Of a stretch of 64,000 nucleotides of DNA, positions 12,360-25,360 are shown one piece after another. The stretch is from positions 1-64,000 of the forward strand of contig VXAA01001396.1 of NCBI GenBank assembly GCA_013399115.1. The letters run 5' to 3'. The number at the start of each line of letters is the position of its first letter. Position 1 is the stretch's first letter. Position numbers and translations under genes: made by a program. This DNA comes from Anseranas semipalmata (lineage: Eukaryota > Chordata > Aves > Anseriformes > Anseranatidae). The notes beneath the pieces were generated by a model. It had not been told where the DNA came from, did not search any database, and saw nothing but the letters and a program-made list of their open reading frames with translations.

Positions 12360-15300
12360 GACCACACAGCAAAGTAGCCTCTGAAAACTAGTCTTTTATT
12401 TTTTTCCTAAAAAGCACTAAGAAAATATTGACTCCTATATGGAACAAGAGAAGCAAGATTTAACTGTGGAATATTGTCCATTAATCTTGCCCATGGGGCC
12501 CTTTTCACACATGTAAAGCCTAGAGGACAGAGTCATCCAGAGACATTTTAATTTTTAATCAAAAACTGTCAAGCTAAAATATCATTATTGTAATTAGAAA
12601 TAGCTCCATTTAAGCCATTGATCTGTTCTCCAAAACAGATCTTGGTTCTTTTATAAAGTAATAGGAATACTATTTCACTTATAAATCAAAATGCTGGGGT
12701 GCTTGTTAGCTGTCATCTTATATGTTGGAACACTTTTATATCCTAAGGTTGCAGTGTTACCAGGTCCTAACATGAGCTCAGGCAAGGAAGCTTTCTTGAA
12801 TCATGTTAGCCTTTTAAAGCAGTCAGAAGCTGAGTTTTTCTGAAGATTTTAAAATTCATATTCAACTTCTTATAATTTCTGGGAAAAAATATTTTTATGG
12901 AGTTTGCTTTGGCTGTTCTTTGCTTGTTTGTTCTATTATTTTCTTATTTCATCTATTTTTATATCTACTTATTTTTATTCCTTTTGTTTTCTTTTATAAT
13001 TTCTATAGCAGATGCTGCTTTGATTGTGTTATTGTACCATTCAAAAATATTGCCTGCAAAAAGAATAACATATGCTGTGATGTAAAACTAGCTGTTTGCA
13101 TAGCAATCCTATGATACTTCATAAAGGCATAACTAAAATTACAAGCCTATATATCCATTTATTCTGTCTTTGTAAGGCCTTTAACATCTATTGAGAGCTC
13201 ACCAGCAGGTAGCTCAGAGGGTCTGATACATGCAGTTTGAAAACTTTGCTAACTTTCCAATAAAACGTGGATGTTTTCAAGCATTTCAATACAGAGTTCC
13301 TCTTTTCAAATATAACCCCGAGACAGAGACCTACCTAGCGCGCAATTTCCCAGAAAACATCTGCACAGAACCACTCAGACAGTTTTGTAACTGACTGCGA
13401 TAGGACCAGGATTTCAGTGTAACTACTAGTTTGTTGTGAATATTTTTGCATGCATTTCCTCTGCAAGCCTGGAGTCTGCTCATTGCATTAGCTGGATCAG
13501 GAGAGAAAGCAGTACCTATGTTCAATCAACATTGTTTTGAAGAGCTCAACTTCCCTACAGTTACCATATACCATCTAGTGATACAAAAGGAAACTGCAAT
13601 TTCTAATTCATTATTCTTTAAATGAAAGATGACAACAATGTATTTTTTGATATTTTGCTTTCCTTCCGTTAAAATAAAATGTAGTCATGATAGTGCTATC
13701 TCTATTAGTTTTTCTACCAAGAATCTTGTGACACCAGCTAGTTTTCAAGAAGATGTAATTTCTGAAGATGTATGATTATATGAGAATCTCAGCTTCAACT
13801 CAAGTTAAAATACAGTCTGTCTTACAGCTACAGAAATATATATAAATCAGATGTAAAACTCAGGAGCCAAATTTAAAAGAAACCCCAAATCTAACCTTGT
13901 TATTTTTTTAAACTTCATGATTTTGAAGATCATGTTTTTTAAATACTAATTAATATTCTCTGTTGATGGGAAGGGAGTCAAAGAGAAAGAGATTTTAGTG
14001 GTCTTGAGACTAGGACACAAGATTCTCTACTGGGAAAAGCATGTTTTAATCCTGGAAACTCTCTGCATGGAAAATTAAAGGATTTAAATACACTGTATTA
14101 TAGGGCAATAGCTGTTTTGTTGTGTTTTTTTTTTTTTTCTTTTTCTGCTTGTCTGCATCACCATATGGAAAATTTCAATTCAACAGCAACATACCCTGTG
14201 ATAGGATTCTGACAGTTGGGGTAATGGAAAAAGTCAATGTTTACTTATTGGTGGAAGAAAATTTTACCTTGCCTGCCAACTGGGGCAATAAAATAAATTT
14301 GTTTTGTATGCTGTGTGGAATTTTTTATTGCCATTAAATGAAAGCAAAACAATCGGGATCTCTCCCTGGGAGTTTGCAGACAGAATGGGTTCAGATCCAG
14401 CAAGAGTCACAGGTTAGGAGAATTGAGAAACAAAACGCACCCTCAGCTCCTCTTCTCCCACTTCTCCTCCCCAGCATCACGCAACTTTCTGTTTTTAAAG
14501 CAAAATGGGATTGCTCCCACGACTAAACAGCGCAATCCTTCCAAAAGTGTTAAATAACAATGTATTTGGCAGGCGTTGCTACGTATCTACATTATGTAAG
14601 CAAAATACAGAAATTATACAAGGTACAGTAGCTGGATTTTCAGACACCAATTCAGGCCTTAGCACTTTGTTCTGAATCTACAAATACTGACTAGCAACCA
14701 GTTTAGCTACAGAGCAGCAAGATCATCAAGTGCAGGCTGATAAGACAGACATGAACCTCAAGTTTTCAACTAGTCAAAATGAAAAACAACTTGTAAAACC
14801 AAGACTAGGCTTGGACACCTGCCGATCCCCTCACAGCCAGCCAGGCCCCCTTGTACACCAGCGAACAACTGCAACTGCATTTTAAGGGAGCTGAAGCGAA
14901 GGTACCTTTGTCTCTCTGACACCATCTTGGTGGTGCTGTGACAGTATTTGCCAGTGACGGCTCTAGAGAGCCAGGAATGCCAGCTGCTGGGGATGGGGAT
15001 CGACAGAGGTGGTCTGGTACTGGCCGCACACCAGCGGAGGAGTCTCTGGCTAGCTGGGCTGGCTGCCACGCCATTTGGTACTGTCAGCGTGCCTAAAACA
15101 CTTGCAGCACAAGGGACAAGCTTGTGTCACGGACTGTAAAAACTACAAATATGATTTTTAAAAAGAAAGTATTCTGGAGATTTTCCATATCTCAGTCAAT
15201 CCTCAATGATGGTAAAAATATACCACTTTAATGGAAATGCTAGTGCAGCATGGGGATCCCACGCTCTACAACAGTTTAAAGGAAAGGAATGCAGTGAGCG

Positions 15301-17320
15301 ATAAGCAACAGGGCTTCACAGAACAAATGTGTCCTTGAAACAAAATCAGGATTTATTTTTAATGTATTTACACTTTGGAACTCAATCCTCAGCCCCTCCT
15401 CTGGCTGCTAGCACAGAAGAGCCAAGGGTACACTGTCACTTGAGCAGTACTTTGGCGACTTCACAGCTTCTCTGTTCTGTACAGAGGGTTTGCTGAAGGT
15501 GCGGGAATGTGGAGAGGGGGGCACGATACCACACATCATCCACTCCTTACTGCTAGCGTAACTTACAGCAACTCTGAGGTGCTTCTCCATGCTAGCTCCC
15601 TCAAAATCTGCTTTGATACAAACTGACTCAACCACGGCAGAAGGAAACTGTTTCCTCCCAGCTCTCCCTAACTGTGCCAAGTCCAGCAAGGACTGAGCTC
15701 TTGGTGAATATCAGACATCGGCATATCTGCAAAGTTTTATGTAGTATCACCTACATTTGAAGAAACGGAATAAAATTCTTTATAAATAGAAAAATAAATG
15801 AAATATGGATTAATAGTTCTCCATTGTCAAAGCATCAGCAAAATATTAATGGTGGGACTGCAGACACTTACCAGGGGAAGTGGTGTCTTTTAAAATTAGT
15901 CTGGTGAATCTTTACTTTTCAAGCCACTGTATTCATTAATAATTTAGTAGCAAGCATCAGACATCAATTCCAGATTGATGACACCGTAGACAACAGTAAA
16001 AATAAAAGATGAGAAACATACGGGAGAACAGAACTGTGAAGGAAGCAGAGGTAGAAAGATAGAACTGAGGTGGTTTCGGTGTTATAACAGACAGGTATCA
16101 ACTAACATGCATTAAGAAAACCATCACTGGAATAGATGGGATGTGCTCATGCCAAAAGCACTAGCACAGAAAAAGATACGTAAACAATATGCATTCTGAC
16201 TGAAATAAAAGCTGGTAATAAGGATTGATAATAGTGTAGCTAATGTTTTAGAAGGTATAATCTTACTAGATCTTAAGCAGATCATTTCTCATCCCCTTAT
16301 TCCAATCTGTTCAACTAGATACTTTTGTGTTCCTTATTCCTTTAGTCCAGCGAGGTGTAATGCATTTAATTTGTTGGTTACTAGCTTTGGCACATTCTGC
16401 TATTGCCTTTACCTGCCATTCATGGACTGTAAAATAAAATTGTGCATTCACTAGTGCATTTTCCGAGTTGATCTGAAGCTGCAGTACACTGTCACAAACC
16501 TCCCAAACACAGGCAGGGATTTCTTTTCTACGAAGTACAGTTTTCCAAGGTGCTGCTTCTCCTGTGAAGCTGTATGCATTGACAGACGCTGTGCTTGAAG
16601 TCCTTAGATCCCCCCAAGAACCCTGACTTGCTTTCCTTATTCAGGTCAGATTCCAGCTGAAACCAACGGGAATTTGGCCTCAATAACTTCCACAGGATCA
16701 AGGCCTGGTTCAGTACAGGATTAAGCCTATTGTTGTTGAACAAACTCACTGCCAGTAAGGGACCTGTCCTTTTTTTCTAATCTCTGTTCTTTGACCCAGC
16801 ACCAAAAAGACCTTTTTAAATAGCAGGATAGTTGGCCACATGTATGTTTGTCCTTGGATGCATTCATGTCACATTTCCTAAAAACAGTATGAATTACGGG
16901 CAGGCCATTCTAGACGCTTATAAATAACTCAGCAGCTTAACCAAATGCATTTGTTTTATAATTCTTGATTAAATTTAGAATTTAGCATTAGATTTTTGGT
17001 ATCTTACATTCTCTGATACCTTTGATTTCTAGGTGTTAAAACATGAAAAAGTGCAGCTGGCAATCCTTCTAGGTCTAGCAAGCTTTTGGCGAGACAATTT
17101 GCACATTTAGTCATGCTGAAACATTTAGTTTTGTATTTATGTGAAATGAGTACTCTGACACTCTCTTCCCAGTACCATTCCATCTGAAGTGATGCATGGA
17201 TTATTGTTTCACACCATGCTTTATTCATTTGCAGTAGACAAGAATATGGTAGACCTTTCAATTGTTTCTTCTGGCAGGAGAAAACACGAGTCTCCTTTCT
17301 GTACCCCATCCCAAGGCAGC
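12360..17320. other. Intergenic DNA upstream of RNF146, no gene found
   Basis: No exon with recognisable protein similarity was seen on either strand. There is a T-tract near 14,127-14,140, and a somewhat GC-richer patch at 14,800-15,140 with short overlapping open frames on both strands that look like chance. A possible old interspersed-repeat relic lies at about 16,600-16,745. Confidence 0.55.
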
Positions 17321-17329
17321 AGCTCTAGC

Positions 17330-18690
17330 TTCAGGACAGCGCAGCCCCTGCACTTACACCTGGTCACGCCCAGGTCCCACTCCACCGGCAGGAGACCACA
17401 GCAGCCAGGCCTCCGCCAGCTGCCCCAGCACGGCCGGGCAGCACGCAGCGGCACAAGCCTGGTAAAGCCGAGCTCTGGCTTTGCCGGGCTGCCAAGCCTC
17501 CGAAACCTCTGGGCAAACGAGCGGCGGGACGCGCCTCCGTGAGGGCCAGCAACCCCCCGCAGCACCTGCTGCATCCGCTCCTCGGCCTCGTCAGCGAGGG
17601 CATGCTCCGCTGCAGCCTGCTTCAGGCTAATCGCGCCTGACGGAGCGTCGCTAATTTGTTTTTCCCCCGCGTTGTCACCAGCCGGGGTCACCGAAGCCAC
17701 GATATTGGAACGACGAACCCCCTCGGAGTGCCCGTGCGCTTCCCGGGCCGAGAACCGCAGCGCAGCAACGCGGAGGCCCCGCCACTGCCGGCGCTTCGCT
17801 CTCTCACGGAGGAGGCCGNNNNNNNNNNNNNNNNNNNNNNNNNNNNNNNNNNNNNNNNNNNNNNNNNNNNNNNNNNNNNNNNNNNNNNNNNNNNNNNNNN
17901 NNNNNNNNNNNNNNNNNNNNNNNNNNNNNNNNNNNNNNNNNNNNNNNNNNNNNNNNNNNNNNNNNNNNNNNNNNNNNNNNNNNNNNNNNNNNNNNNNNNN
18001 NNNNNNNNNNNNNNNNNNNNNNNNNNNNNNNNNNNNNNNNNNNNNNNNNNNNNNNNNNNNNNNNNNNNNNNNNNNNNNNNNNNNNNNNNNNNNNNNNNNN
18101 NNNNNNNNNNNNNNNNNNNNNNNNNNNNNNNNNNNNNNNNNNNNNNNNNNNNNNNNNNNNNNNNNNNNNNNNNNNNNNNNNNNNNNNNNNNNNNNNNNNN
18201 NNNNNNNNNNNNNNNNNNNNNNNNNNNNNNNNNNNNNNNNNNNNNNNNNNNNNNNNNNNNNNNNNNNNNNNNNNNNNNNNNNNNNNNNNNNNNNNNNNNN
18301 NNNNNNNNNNNNNNNNNNNNNNNNNNNNNNNNNNNNNNNNNNNNNNNNNNNNNNNNNNNNNNNNNNNNNNNNNNNNNNNNNNNNNNNNNNNNNNNNNNNN
18401 NNNNNNNNNNNNNNNNNNNNNNNNNNNNNNNNNNNNNNNNNNNNNNNNNCCGTGCGGAATGCCGGCCGGGCCCTGCGCGGGGCCGAGGTCGGGGCCTGGC
18501 CGCCCGGGCGGCCGCGGTGAGGGCTCGGGAGCGGTGCCCGCAGCTCGGTGCGCTCCGGGGCAGCGCTTTTGTTCCTTCGTGGCCGGCGGCGCGGGCTCGG
18601 GCTGCCCGATCGCGTCCTTGCCGGGCGTTAAAATGGGGCGCGAGGACGGGTCCGGCCTTTGGTGCAGTACGTACCGTCACCGCCGGCCCA
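17330..18690 (+). promoter_or_regulatory. RNF146: CpG island, probable RNF146 promoter and first non-coding exon
   Basis: GC content and CpG density rise sharply from about 17,330, peak on both sides of the assembly gap (for example 18,450-18,650) and fall off by about 18,700. It is the strongest CpG island in the window and lies about 8 kb upstream of the RNF146 coding exon, which begins right at a splice acceptor and therefore needs an upstream non-coding exon. A donor-like CGCG|GTGAGG occurs with GT at 18,517. The transcription start may sit inside the gap. Open frames across this region are side effects of high GC and undetermined bases. Assignment to RNF146 rather than a divergent transcript is inference from position. 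Confidence 0.7.
17819..18449. other. Assembly gap (631 N) inside the CpG island
   Basis: An unbroken run of undetermined bases lies between two very GC-rich flanks. Dropout of GC-rich promoter sequence is a common cause of such gaps in bird assemblies. The core promoter and part of the first RNF146 exon may be missing here. Confidence 0.98.
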
Positions 18691-18960
18691 TTGTGCCAAA
18701 ACACTTGGTAAACACGAGCTCTGCCTGCAAACAGGGTGGTCAGAATGGTGCAGTGTGGACGTTCACAATCAAAAGAAAACCGAACCAGAGCGCTTTTCTC
18801 ATCTTAGTCTGACTTTCCTGTAATTCGAACTAGAAATACTGTGGCATTTGTTAGTGGCGGTGTAGTATGCAAGTACACGTTGGGTAATTACAAGGAAGAG
18901 TTGAGAACGGAGCTTTAAAAAGTTTTGCTTTTGTCGGCTTTGTGATACAAAAACATACAG

Positions 18961-18975
18961 TGCTGCTGCTGCTGC
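18961..18975. repeat. Short CTG trinucleotide repeat
   Basis: Five or so consecutive CTG/TGC units just downstream of the CpG island, within presumed intron. The tract is too short to suggest expansion. Confidence 0.8.
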
Positions 18976-19760
18976 TCGGTGAGCTGCCGCCTCTGGGCAC
19001 TGGATTGCTTAAAATAGGCCTTAAAGTACCTCCAAAATGCATCACCAAACGTGACCTGCTGTAATAGCGCTGAAGACACAGTAAAATCCTAATATTGATT
19101 TGGTCATTTTGAGTAAATCTTAGATATTGAATGTTTGCGAGAACTTGCTTTATAGTTTTGTGTGGTTAATATTGTGGTTTCTTTCTGAGTGAATCAAAGC
19201 ACCAATTGTTTAAATTGCTATAGTGCAGAATCTGTACTGGGAGAAAGAAAAAGTTCTGTTCTTTTGTTTCCTTCAAAATCTACTGCATCAATTTAGATGT
19301 AATTGAATTGTCATTCACTGAGAGATGGAACTGCAGGATTTTGAAGGCTGTTGAATAATGGACTCTTGGAAATGGTGGGGAAAAAAACCTTTATTGGAAT
19401 TGATTTATTTTTTTTCCTCCTTCTGCTGTGCATGTTGATCGAATCTTTATGTTTAAAGATGTTCCTGTACTTAGTTTCTGTTTCCAAAGCATTGAGAACT
19501 TCAGATGAAGCCAATCTTGCTTTGTTTTCCTACAGGAATTTTGACACTATCATTTTATTTGGGTGAGAAACTAATATTTTGCTCTCTTAAGTAAATTGAA
19601 ATATATACTCCAAATTCAGTGGCCTAATGGTAGCATAGGAGAAGAAACTCATTTTGAATAAATACGTAACAGCTCAGTACTAAAATGGTCGACTGTTCTG
19701 CACTTGGCTATTTTTCTGTGGCTCAGTTCTAAACCTATGTAAGTTTACTACCACCACCGC

Positions 19761-19790
19761 CAAAACAAACAAACAAACAAAACACAAACC
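19761..19790. repeat. (AAAC)n simple repeat
   Basis: About five CAAA units preceded by CCA/CCG triplets. Many such tracts occur in this window and are likely degraded LINE tails or microsatellites. Confidence 0.8.
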
Positions 19791-22700
19791 AGCACCACCT
19801 TCCTTCTTTCCTCCCCCAGTATTTGGCTCAGGGTGGCTTGTAGGGAGGGGCAGAGCTCTGTCCCCTGCTTCCACCCTCCTCCGCCCCGCCTCCCCCAGCG
19901 ATCGAGGTATGAGTTAGGGAGCCTGATGGAAACAGTCAAGTATTTAATTACAGAAAAGCATTTGCCTTTTTTTTCTGTAGTGCTGCACCTGTTGATTTTT
20001 CAGCCTATGGGGATACAAAGGATAACTATTTTAAAGTAATCCGTACAGTACTGCAGAATTTGTCATTTGAGGCATTATTTAAATAAGGCTGTAGGTAACA
20101 CTGAATTTACATTCAGGAGCTGGCTTCTTAAATATGTATGTTTCTGGGATTTTTTTATTATTATTATTGTTGCTGTTTTCCCTTTTGCTCTGGTCTCCAA
20201 AGTAATAGATAAGTGGAAAAAATAGTTTGGGCTCTGAGAGGTTACTGTGAATCTGATGGGCTGACAAGGAGTGGTTTCATTCCATCTTGGTCTGGTAAAA
20301 GCTTGACATTTTTCTCAAGGAAGACCTCAGGTCAGTTTTGGATGATAGGTGTGGTAGGAAGTCCACCACTTCAGAATCATAAAGTTGCGTGGAAGAAGCT
20401 GGCACAACTTCTCCCAGCAAGAGTCCTGAGAGACTTCCAAGGGAACGAAGAGCACGTATGCTGGGCCTGGGTTTGGGAGGAGCTGCTGCCCAGCCGGTGG
20501 TACCAAGTTCAAGCTCCTGCTCCTGATCAGTGGGATTGTCCTTCACCTGCTGTGTGCTGAAGGAATGTTTCAAAATCCGCGTGTGATCGGACTCATGGAT
20601 GTAGCGAGTGCGCAAGGGGAAGGGACGCTTGCAGGTTGCTGCAGTTAGCGTAACTCCTCATGCTAGATGCTTTTCTAACATAGGAAGTTAATTGCTAAGT
20701 ACAGAACACAGCTCTTAGCCACTTAACTTCAAAGGAGCAGAGCCCAGGAAAGGGTGTGTGTATAACCACAAGTGTCTTTTATCCCGTTTAGTAAAATTTT
20801 CAAGACTGGCTTATTAAATGAATAACAACGTAATGAAGTGTAGAGGTTACCTGAAGTCAGTTTGTGAACTAGGTCTTTTAAAGAGCTATGCAGCAATTAG
20901 AAAGTTGCCTTACCGTAATCCTATCATTATGCCCTAATTGGATTCTTCTAGGTATAATGACATATGTGGAATATGTGCATGCATTCTTTTTCCTAAGAAA
21001 TCTGACAGAACTGACCCAGCATCCTTTTCCCATTTCCACATAACATTGGGTCTTGCCGTGCGCTACCTCTAATAGTGGATTGTAAGAGGTAGCGGAGAAA
21101 AAGCTTCAAGCGATACCTACAGAAGTAATAGAAAGCCAGAGCCTAAGCTGAAGGACTGGACACCACACCCACAGCATCAAGCTTGTTGCAACTGTCTCTT
21201 TGATCATAGCATCGTAGCAAGCACGGTATCTTGTCTGAGTGGATTAGTAGAGCCAAAATTTTAATGTGATTGCAGCTCTCCGTTTCAGATTAATGTGTGA
21301 AGAAAGGGGAAGTTGCTAGATTGGTGAGGGGGGAACCGTCTCCCTTTTGAAAAGGTGCTAGGACAAATGGATAGGCATGTTAATTTTTGCATTTTTCCTT
21401 AGGAACGCTTTCTAAAAATAGCTGCACTGAACACTACGTGGAGCTCAGCTATAAAGAAAATAACACGTTTGAGTAATATATCTTACACTGAAGTCATCTG
21501 AACATTTCATTCGGATATTATTAATGATAAATGTTCAATCATTTGATGGACCATAGCACAGAACACTATAATACTAAATGCTCATGTTCTTTCAGAGACT
21601 TACCACTCCTTGACTTTGCTCTAGTCTGCACGTAAGTCTGATCTGCACTGAATCTATACTGAAATGATTCTTTCCTTGAGCAAGTTGAAATCTCATACGT
21701 GACATTCTTGGGTCTGCTTCAAAGCACTCGTGTATGTAAGATTTTACAGCAACTGAAAATTGTAATTCAAAATGCCTAAGAATCATCTTGAAAGCTGCAG
21801 CCCAGAAGAGAGGAAGATAAAAGTGTATGGCTCGTCAGTCTTTTTACAGAGGATTCCCAAATACTTTCTGTAACTAAGGGTGGGTCTTTTAGGTCAAGAC
21901 CTTCCAGTTTAGAGCTTGAGAATGGGACAATGAAATCTTGGTGGTCCCCCTGCTCTGTAGAGTTATTTAGGTAATTGTTAAGACACTTACTCATTTCCAG
22001 TGATTATTTTGTATTTGTGAAATAAATTAGCTCAAGTTCTGGTTGGTGACATACTGCAAAATGTACTGTGTCCGACATTAACTGGTAGCCTGAAGAGGTG
22101 CACGTTACCTCAGAGTCATGCAGGCTGAACTGCATCCTTGTCCTCTTTTTCAGTGATCACGTGCATTCATTTCAGGAACGAACCTCAGAACCGCTCGGCA
22201 CTTTATAACGAAGGCCCTGAGCTGCAGACTGCTTGAAATGTGGAGAGGACCTAGGGAAAATCACCTCTTTGCATGCACTGTTTTCTCCTCAAGCATCTGA
22301 TACCAGCCCCCGTTTAGAGACAAGATACAAAGCTAGATAGTCCTTTTGGAATAATATGATATGGATCTTTTCATATACAGGTTTAGGAAGCTGTTGTTGC
22401 TTTATAAACTCTCTGAATACAAGAAGCCATTTACTAGAGGTTAAATTTGCATAAATACAACATACTTCTAACTTTGGTCTTTTTTCTCCTTTGTATACAT
22501 GGTTGCTTTATGGAAATGAGGTAGTAGTTTATTATATCTAAAAATAATTGTCTTTTTAAATACTTTAGAAAAAGATGATTTGCATAAGTTAGATATTTTG
22601 ATCATTTGCAATTTTCAAAATAATTGACATCAAACTGTGGGCCAAAATTGGTAATCGCAAAAACCGAGACAAAGTCTGACGGTAATGTTTTTATACATTG

Positions 22701-25179
22701 AAAATAGCCTGCATCAGGTAAATGAAAGGATAGTAATTTCTTCTCTGTAACAGCACCGTGGCATTGTATTTTGAGTGCTCATACCTCTGTACAACACTGC
22801 TGTGATGGTGATACCATTTGCTGTCCATTAGTTTGCAGAGAAGCTGACACGCTGTAGCGTACCGTTGGGCAGGACAAACGAGGAATGAGCCAGCCTCGGG
22901 AAGGAGGACCTGCCATCCTAGCTGGAGACATCTGAAGAGAGGACGTTTTAGTCTTGTGGCATGCTTCAGTAGAAATTACTCAGAAAAAGTAAGCTGCTCT
23001 TGTTTTGTTCATGGACTTGCACGTGCCAGCTCCTTGACAAACTGCTTAGCTGCAGCTGGAATTTGACCTGGAGTCTGACAAATTACTCAGTTTTGGGGTG
23101 GTTTTATGGGAATTTACTTTCTCTTCTGACAGAGTCCCAGAAGGCCTGTGGACTTCTCATATAGTTTTTATACATCGCCAATGCCATACTTTGTGTTTTG
23201 ATGAAGGCGCTCCAGGCTGTGCATCCCAAGCTTACCAAATGAAATGTAGGTTTTAATATTAATTCAAAAAAAAAAAAGAGATAATAGAGGTGAGATCTGC
23301 CAAGATTGTAGGCCAGCTCCTTCTCTGTCAGCTTTAGGCTGTACTTATGTTAAAATGCAGTGTTCAAATGCTTGTTGCTCCCTTTTTTATACCTGAACTG
23401 ATGATCCAAATACTTCAAGAATTTTATTTTTAGAACTTGTCACTGATTTTGATTTAATTTATTCAATAATGTAATTTTCCCTGTTATCCAAAATGATTAA
23501 AGTATCCCAACCCTCCAAAGAACACAGCTTTAGTATTTGATAACCGAATATGGCTAATAGGCTAATGGCTAAAAGGCTAATATGAAGCCTTTTTTGATTA
23601 AATCTTGTTACAAAATAGTACTGTTAATTTCAGGGAAAATATTCAGCACTCAGTTTTGTTTAGTTACTAATACCATGAAGCTGGAATGAAAGTGCTTCCA
23701 CAGCCATAACTTAGCAGAATAGCAGCCCTAGATGTTTTTCCTCTTTTCCAAAGGGCTACCTGTTCAATAAAAATCTACATATATATGTCCTAATACTAAC
23801 TTATAGACAAACTCTATAAACTCGATCTGATGCTTAAAAAGGTAAACAGTAAAGGATTAATTAGGTTATTCTTTCAGAAATATAAAGTGAGAAAGCCTCA
23901 GTTTAGTTGATCTGAATCTTCAAATGCATAATTGTCCTGCATTCTGAGCACATGCAACTGCAGTTGTGCTTATCTTTTAGTACGAGTTTTATGTTGCTGG
24001 GTAGTGCTTCGTTAGAGATGAGAATTTATTCCTCTAGCTGTATTAATTTTACACATAATGTTTTCCTCTAAGTCATTAAAAATCACTTGAGACGTCCAAG
24101 ATAAGGCATTTACTCCTTCTTTCTGTTCATATGCTGCATTATGGGCTTGATCTACTAAGGAATCAAAGAACCCCCAAATTAATAGGTGACCAATTGAGCA
24201 CAGTTCAAATGTCAGTGAGAACTCTTACTGCTTTTAATTTACTCATAAGTTTACTCATGATACCAGAATTTGATTTGTCAAAATGAGTTGCATTTTTAAT
24301 CCCAGCAGTCTCCAAATGCTTAATTATGATACACAACTTGTATTGAAGTTACTTATCTTCAGGTTGTTTTCCTCTTTTCTTTGAAGAGGATAACCTTATA
24401 AAATGTATTTAGGGAAAAGCCTTTTGTAAAACTGTAGCATGGAAATAAAAATCTCAGCTGCTGTGCCTTTTTGCACAGTAGTATGTCATTATGGGAACAC
24501 TTGAAAATTCAGATCTTTTCTCCTTAGCCATGGTTGGCACAAATTAATCGATACATGGATTTCTCTTTCAGCTCTTCTGTTGTGAGATACTGATTGTGTT
24601 TGTGGGTATTCTGAAATCTGAATAGCTTTTCTTCCCTCCTTTTTCTACTAAGTTTCTCGTCATAAAAACCTAGTTTTGGTGTAAAGTTCTGTTCCCAAAT
24701 ACAACCTGAAAAGTGTGAGGCTGCCAGAGAGCAACTTGTTCTTCACAACACTTTTAACATGCATCCACACGTAGATGTGTATTGTACAATAAAGACAATT
24801 ACCAGGTGGTAATGCTGTCTGCATCTGGCATGCTGATTGAAGAGCTAGTATGCAGATGTGTTCTTAAGCTCAGAGATAAGAAATTCAGATAGAAAACTGA
24901 AACATAGGTGGATACAGTTATGTGCTACTTCAGAAAAAGTGTATGAGCTGTAGAGCTTTTTTAAAAAAAAAGATTTGATTAAAAATTGGATTGAAGAAAG
25001 GCATTGGTCTTTTGGAGGAAATCACAGTGACATAATGGAACAGATAGCATATAGAAATACATTATTGTAAAGATAAATATAGATACAGAAGCATAAATCT
25101 TTTTTTTTCTAATCCCAGCATGCATTCATAAGATGTATTAAGCAGTGGAGGCTTTTACAGTAACACTAGGGATTTTCTC

Positions 25180-25360
25180 TCGAGGCCTTCTGAGGAGGTT
25201 GCGATACCACCATCCTTGCAGGTTTCAAAAAGTCAGCTAGACAAAGCCATGACTGATCAGATCTAGTATTGGTGGTAGTGCCTTGTGGAGCAGGAGACCG
25301 GACTGCGTGACCTCTGACGGTCCCTTCCGGCCCACCTTTCTCTGATTCTGTGATAATTTT
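25180..25360 (+). mobile_element. CR1 LINE 3' end, plus strand
   Basis: The segment contains the usual CR1 3' terminal wording: a gaggttg motif, then a disrupted CAAGGCCAG-like stretch, CTGATCAGATCTAGT, GTGACCTCTGACGGTCCC, TTCCGGCCCA and the terminal GATTCTGTGAT. It is 5'-truncated, as most CR1 copies are, and lies in the presumed RNF146 intron in sense orientation. Divergence is moderate. Confidence 0.8.

Noticed and set aside
12109..12372. Phe/Val/Leu/Cys-rich minus-strand frames resembling membrane peptides
   Set aside because: They are direct translations of the (AAAC)n repeat.
17656..18711. Long open frames of 280-350 codons on both strands across the gap
   Set aside because: Most of their length is undetermined bases, and the rest is CpG-island sequence that is open in several frames.
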